Shown in pieces: positions 5,168 to 6,083 of a DNA stretch of 6,083 nt. Position 1 is the first letter of the stretch. Every line of letters starts with the position of its first letter. The stretch lies in assembly GCA_903831165.1 (NCBI GenBank), contig CAIKWV010000487.1, positions 1-6,083 of the forward strand, in the 5' to 3' direction. Source of the stretch: an uncultured cyanobacterium (GTDB lineage Bacteria > Cyanobacteriota > Cyanobacteriia > PCC-6307 > Cyanobiaceae). The notes under the pieces were generated by a model that was not told the origin of the DNA, did no database searches, and worked only from the letters and a program-made list of their open reading frames with translations. Made by a program: the position numbers and the translations under genes.

Positions 5168-5395
5168 CGGTGCGGGCTGGAACTGCGGGGACTGGGCCTG
5201 GAAAGACTGGCTGCTGTCCTCAGGACGATCGGCCTGGAGTGATCGCCGTGCCGCCAACACCGTTGCGCGCTCAAAATCTGTGGTTTCAACCTAGGGGCAG
5301 AGCCCGGCCCGCACCGCATCGAAGCGGGCAGTTGAACCTTCGGCCGATACGGTTCTCCCACCCTCCTTTGCCGCGCCACCTGCCGCGCCCCGTTC
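5168..5395. promoter_or_regulatory. Divergent promoter region between plsC and pdxJ
   Basis: 228 bases separate the two chosen ATG starts (135 if plsC begins at the upstream GTG). Both the plsC cluster and pdxJ must be transcribed outward from here unless promoters lie inside genes. The least GC-rich part is around 5268-5293 and is the best place to look. I see CAAAAT at 5272-5277 as a weak plus-strand -10 candidate without a -35 match, and a short palindrome GTCCTCAGGAC at 5216-5226. No Shine-Dalgarno sequence precedes pdxJ. No binding site for a known cyanobacterial regulator is evident. Confidence 0.35.
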
Positions 5396-6083
5396 ATGGC
5401 CAGCCTCGGCGTCAACATCGATCACATCGCCAACGTGCGTCAGGCCCGGCGCACCGTGGAGCCGGATCCGGTCAGCTATGCCCTGCTGGCGGAACTGGGC
5501 GGCGCCGACGGCATCACCGTGCATCTGCGCGAAGACCGGCGCCACATTCAGGACCGGGATGTGGAACTGCTGCGGGCCACAGTGCGCTCCCGGCTCAACC
5601 TTGAGATGGCCGCCACCGCCGAGATGGAGGCGATCGCCCTGCGGCTGCGGCCGGACATGGTCACCCTGGTGCCGGAAAAGCGCCAGGAGGTGACCACCGA
5701 AGGCGGTCTGGATGTGGCCGCCCAGGCGGGTCCCCTGGCCGAGCTGGTGGGGCGTTTGCAGGCGGCGGGCATCGGCGTCAGCCTGTTCGTCGACGCCGAT
5801 CCGACCCAATTGGATGCCTGCTGCGCCACCGGCAGCCGCTGGGTGGAACTGCACACCGGCCGCTACGCCGAAGCCCAGTGGTCGCAACAACCCGGCGAAC
5901 TGGCCCGCCTGATCGAGGGCACCGCCATCGCCCGCTCCCTGGGGCTGCGGGTCAATGCCGGCCATGGACTGACGTACCAGAACGTCGAACCGATTGCCGC
6001 GATCGAGGGCATGGAGGAACTGAACATCGGCCACACGATCGTGGCCAGGGCCCTGGCGGTGGGCCTGGAGACGGCGGTGCGGC
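5396..6083 (+). CDS. pdxJ: Pyridoxine 5'-phosphate synthase, 3' end cut by window
   Basis: Starts at ATG 5396 and runs open to the window edge: 229 complete residues of a family that is usually about 240-245 long, so nearly all is present. It catalyses the last step of DXP-dependent vitamin B6 synthesis, condensing 3-amino-1-hydroxyacetone 1-phosphate with deoxyxylulose 5-phosphate into pyridoxine 5'-phosphate in the cytoplasm, as a TIM-barrel oligomer. Signatures are the N-terminal [25 protein letters not shown] with catalytic His43, LNLEMA with Glu70, [19 protein letters not shown] (89-107), VELHTGRYA (150-158), NAGHGL with His190, and the phosphate-binding end [13 protein letters not shown]. 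All expected catalytic residues in the visible part are present. It diverges from the plsC cluster. A perfect HIP1-type octamer GCGATCGC lies inside it at 5630-5637. Confidence 0.97.
   Translation, partial: MASLGVNIDHIANVRQARRTVEPDPVSYALLAELGGADGITVHLREDRRHIQDRDVELLRATVRSRLNLEMAATAEMEAIALRLRPDMVTLVPEKRQEVTTEGGLDVAAQAGPLAELVGRLQAAGIGVSLFVDADPTQLDACCATGSRWVELHTGRYAEAQWSQQPGELARLIEGTAIARSLGLRVNAGHGLTYQNVEPIAAIEGMEELNIGHTIVARALAVGLETAVR

Noticed and set aside
3593..5242. Very long plus-strand open frame (549 codons) antisense to the minus-strand cluster
   Set aside because: It runs opposite plsC, the TPR-like gene, bolA and part of the glutaredoxin gene, all of which have recognisable protein motifs or codon bias on the minus strand. 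The Gly/His/Gln-rich product has no domain. Long antisense frames are expected in high-GC genes.
5630..5637. Perfect GCGATCGC (HIP1) octamer
   Set aside because: A single copy inside pdxJ; not enough to call HIP1 enrichment or use it for taxonomy.
5291..6034. Minus-strand open frame opposite pdxJ
   Set aside because: pdxJ is unmistakable on the plus strand over the same bases; the opposite frame is a shadow.

Overview
The window is high-GC DNA with strong G/C preference at third codon positions. Gene content and order look like the core chromosome of a GC-rich unicellular picocyanobacterium (Synechococcus/Cyanobium type). The pointers are the small cyanobacterial DUF6761 protein, a CGFS monothiol glutaredoxin of cyanobacterial type beside a BolA protein, and pdxJ divergent from a PlsC-type acyltransferase. 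The taxonomic call is inference from gene content and protein flavour. I see no insertion sequence, phage gene, CRISPR array, tRNA or rRNA.

Layout. At 1-142 is the 3' end of a plus-strand gene whose last 46 residues resemble the C-terminus of a carbon-nitrogen hydrolase (nitrilase superfamily). Two short conserved-hypothetical plus-strand genes follow: a 94-residue soluble protein (211-495) and a 260-residue membrane protein (559-1341) carrying an unusual hydrophilic insertion of about 84 residues. A convergent hairpin (1337-1381) separates them from a minus-strand OmpR/PhoB-type response regulator (1392-2171) whose receiver domain lacks the phosphoacceptor Asp. A 329-base divergent intergenic region contains a stem that would bury the regulator's Shine-Dalgarno site and a helically phased direct repeat. 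It leads to a small plus-strand DUF6761 gene (2501-2767). About 500 bases without a convincing gene follow (2768-3266).

The right half is a tight minus-strand cluster, read from right to left: plsC-like acyltransferase, secreted helical-repeat protein, BolA-like protein, CGFS glutaredoxin. Gaps are 27, 33 and 8 bases, so one transcript is likely. The last two are a well-known Fe-S/redox partner pair. Divergent from this cluster is pdxJ (5396 to the window end), pyridoxine 5'-phosphate synthase, cut off by the window edge.

Overall this is mostly ordinary housekeeping sequence. The items most worth a second look are the degenerate receiver with its occluded ribosome-binding site, and the lineage-specific-looking insertion in the membrane protein. 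I found no convincing undescribed system.
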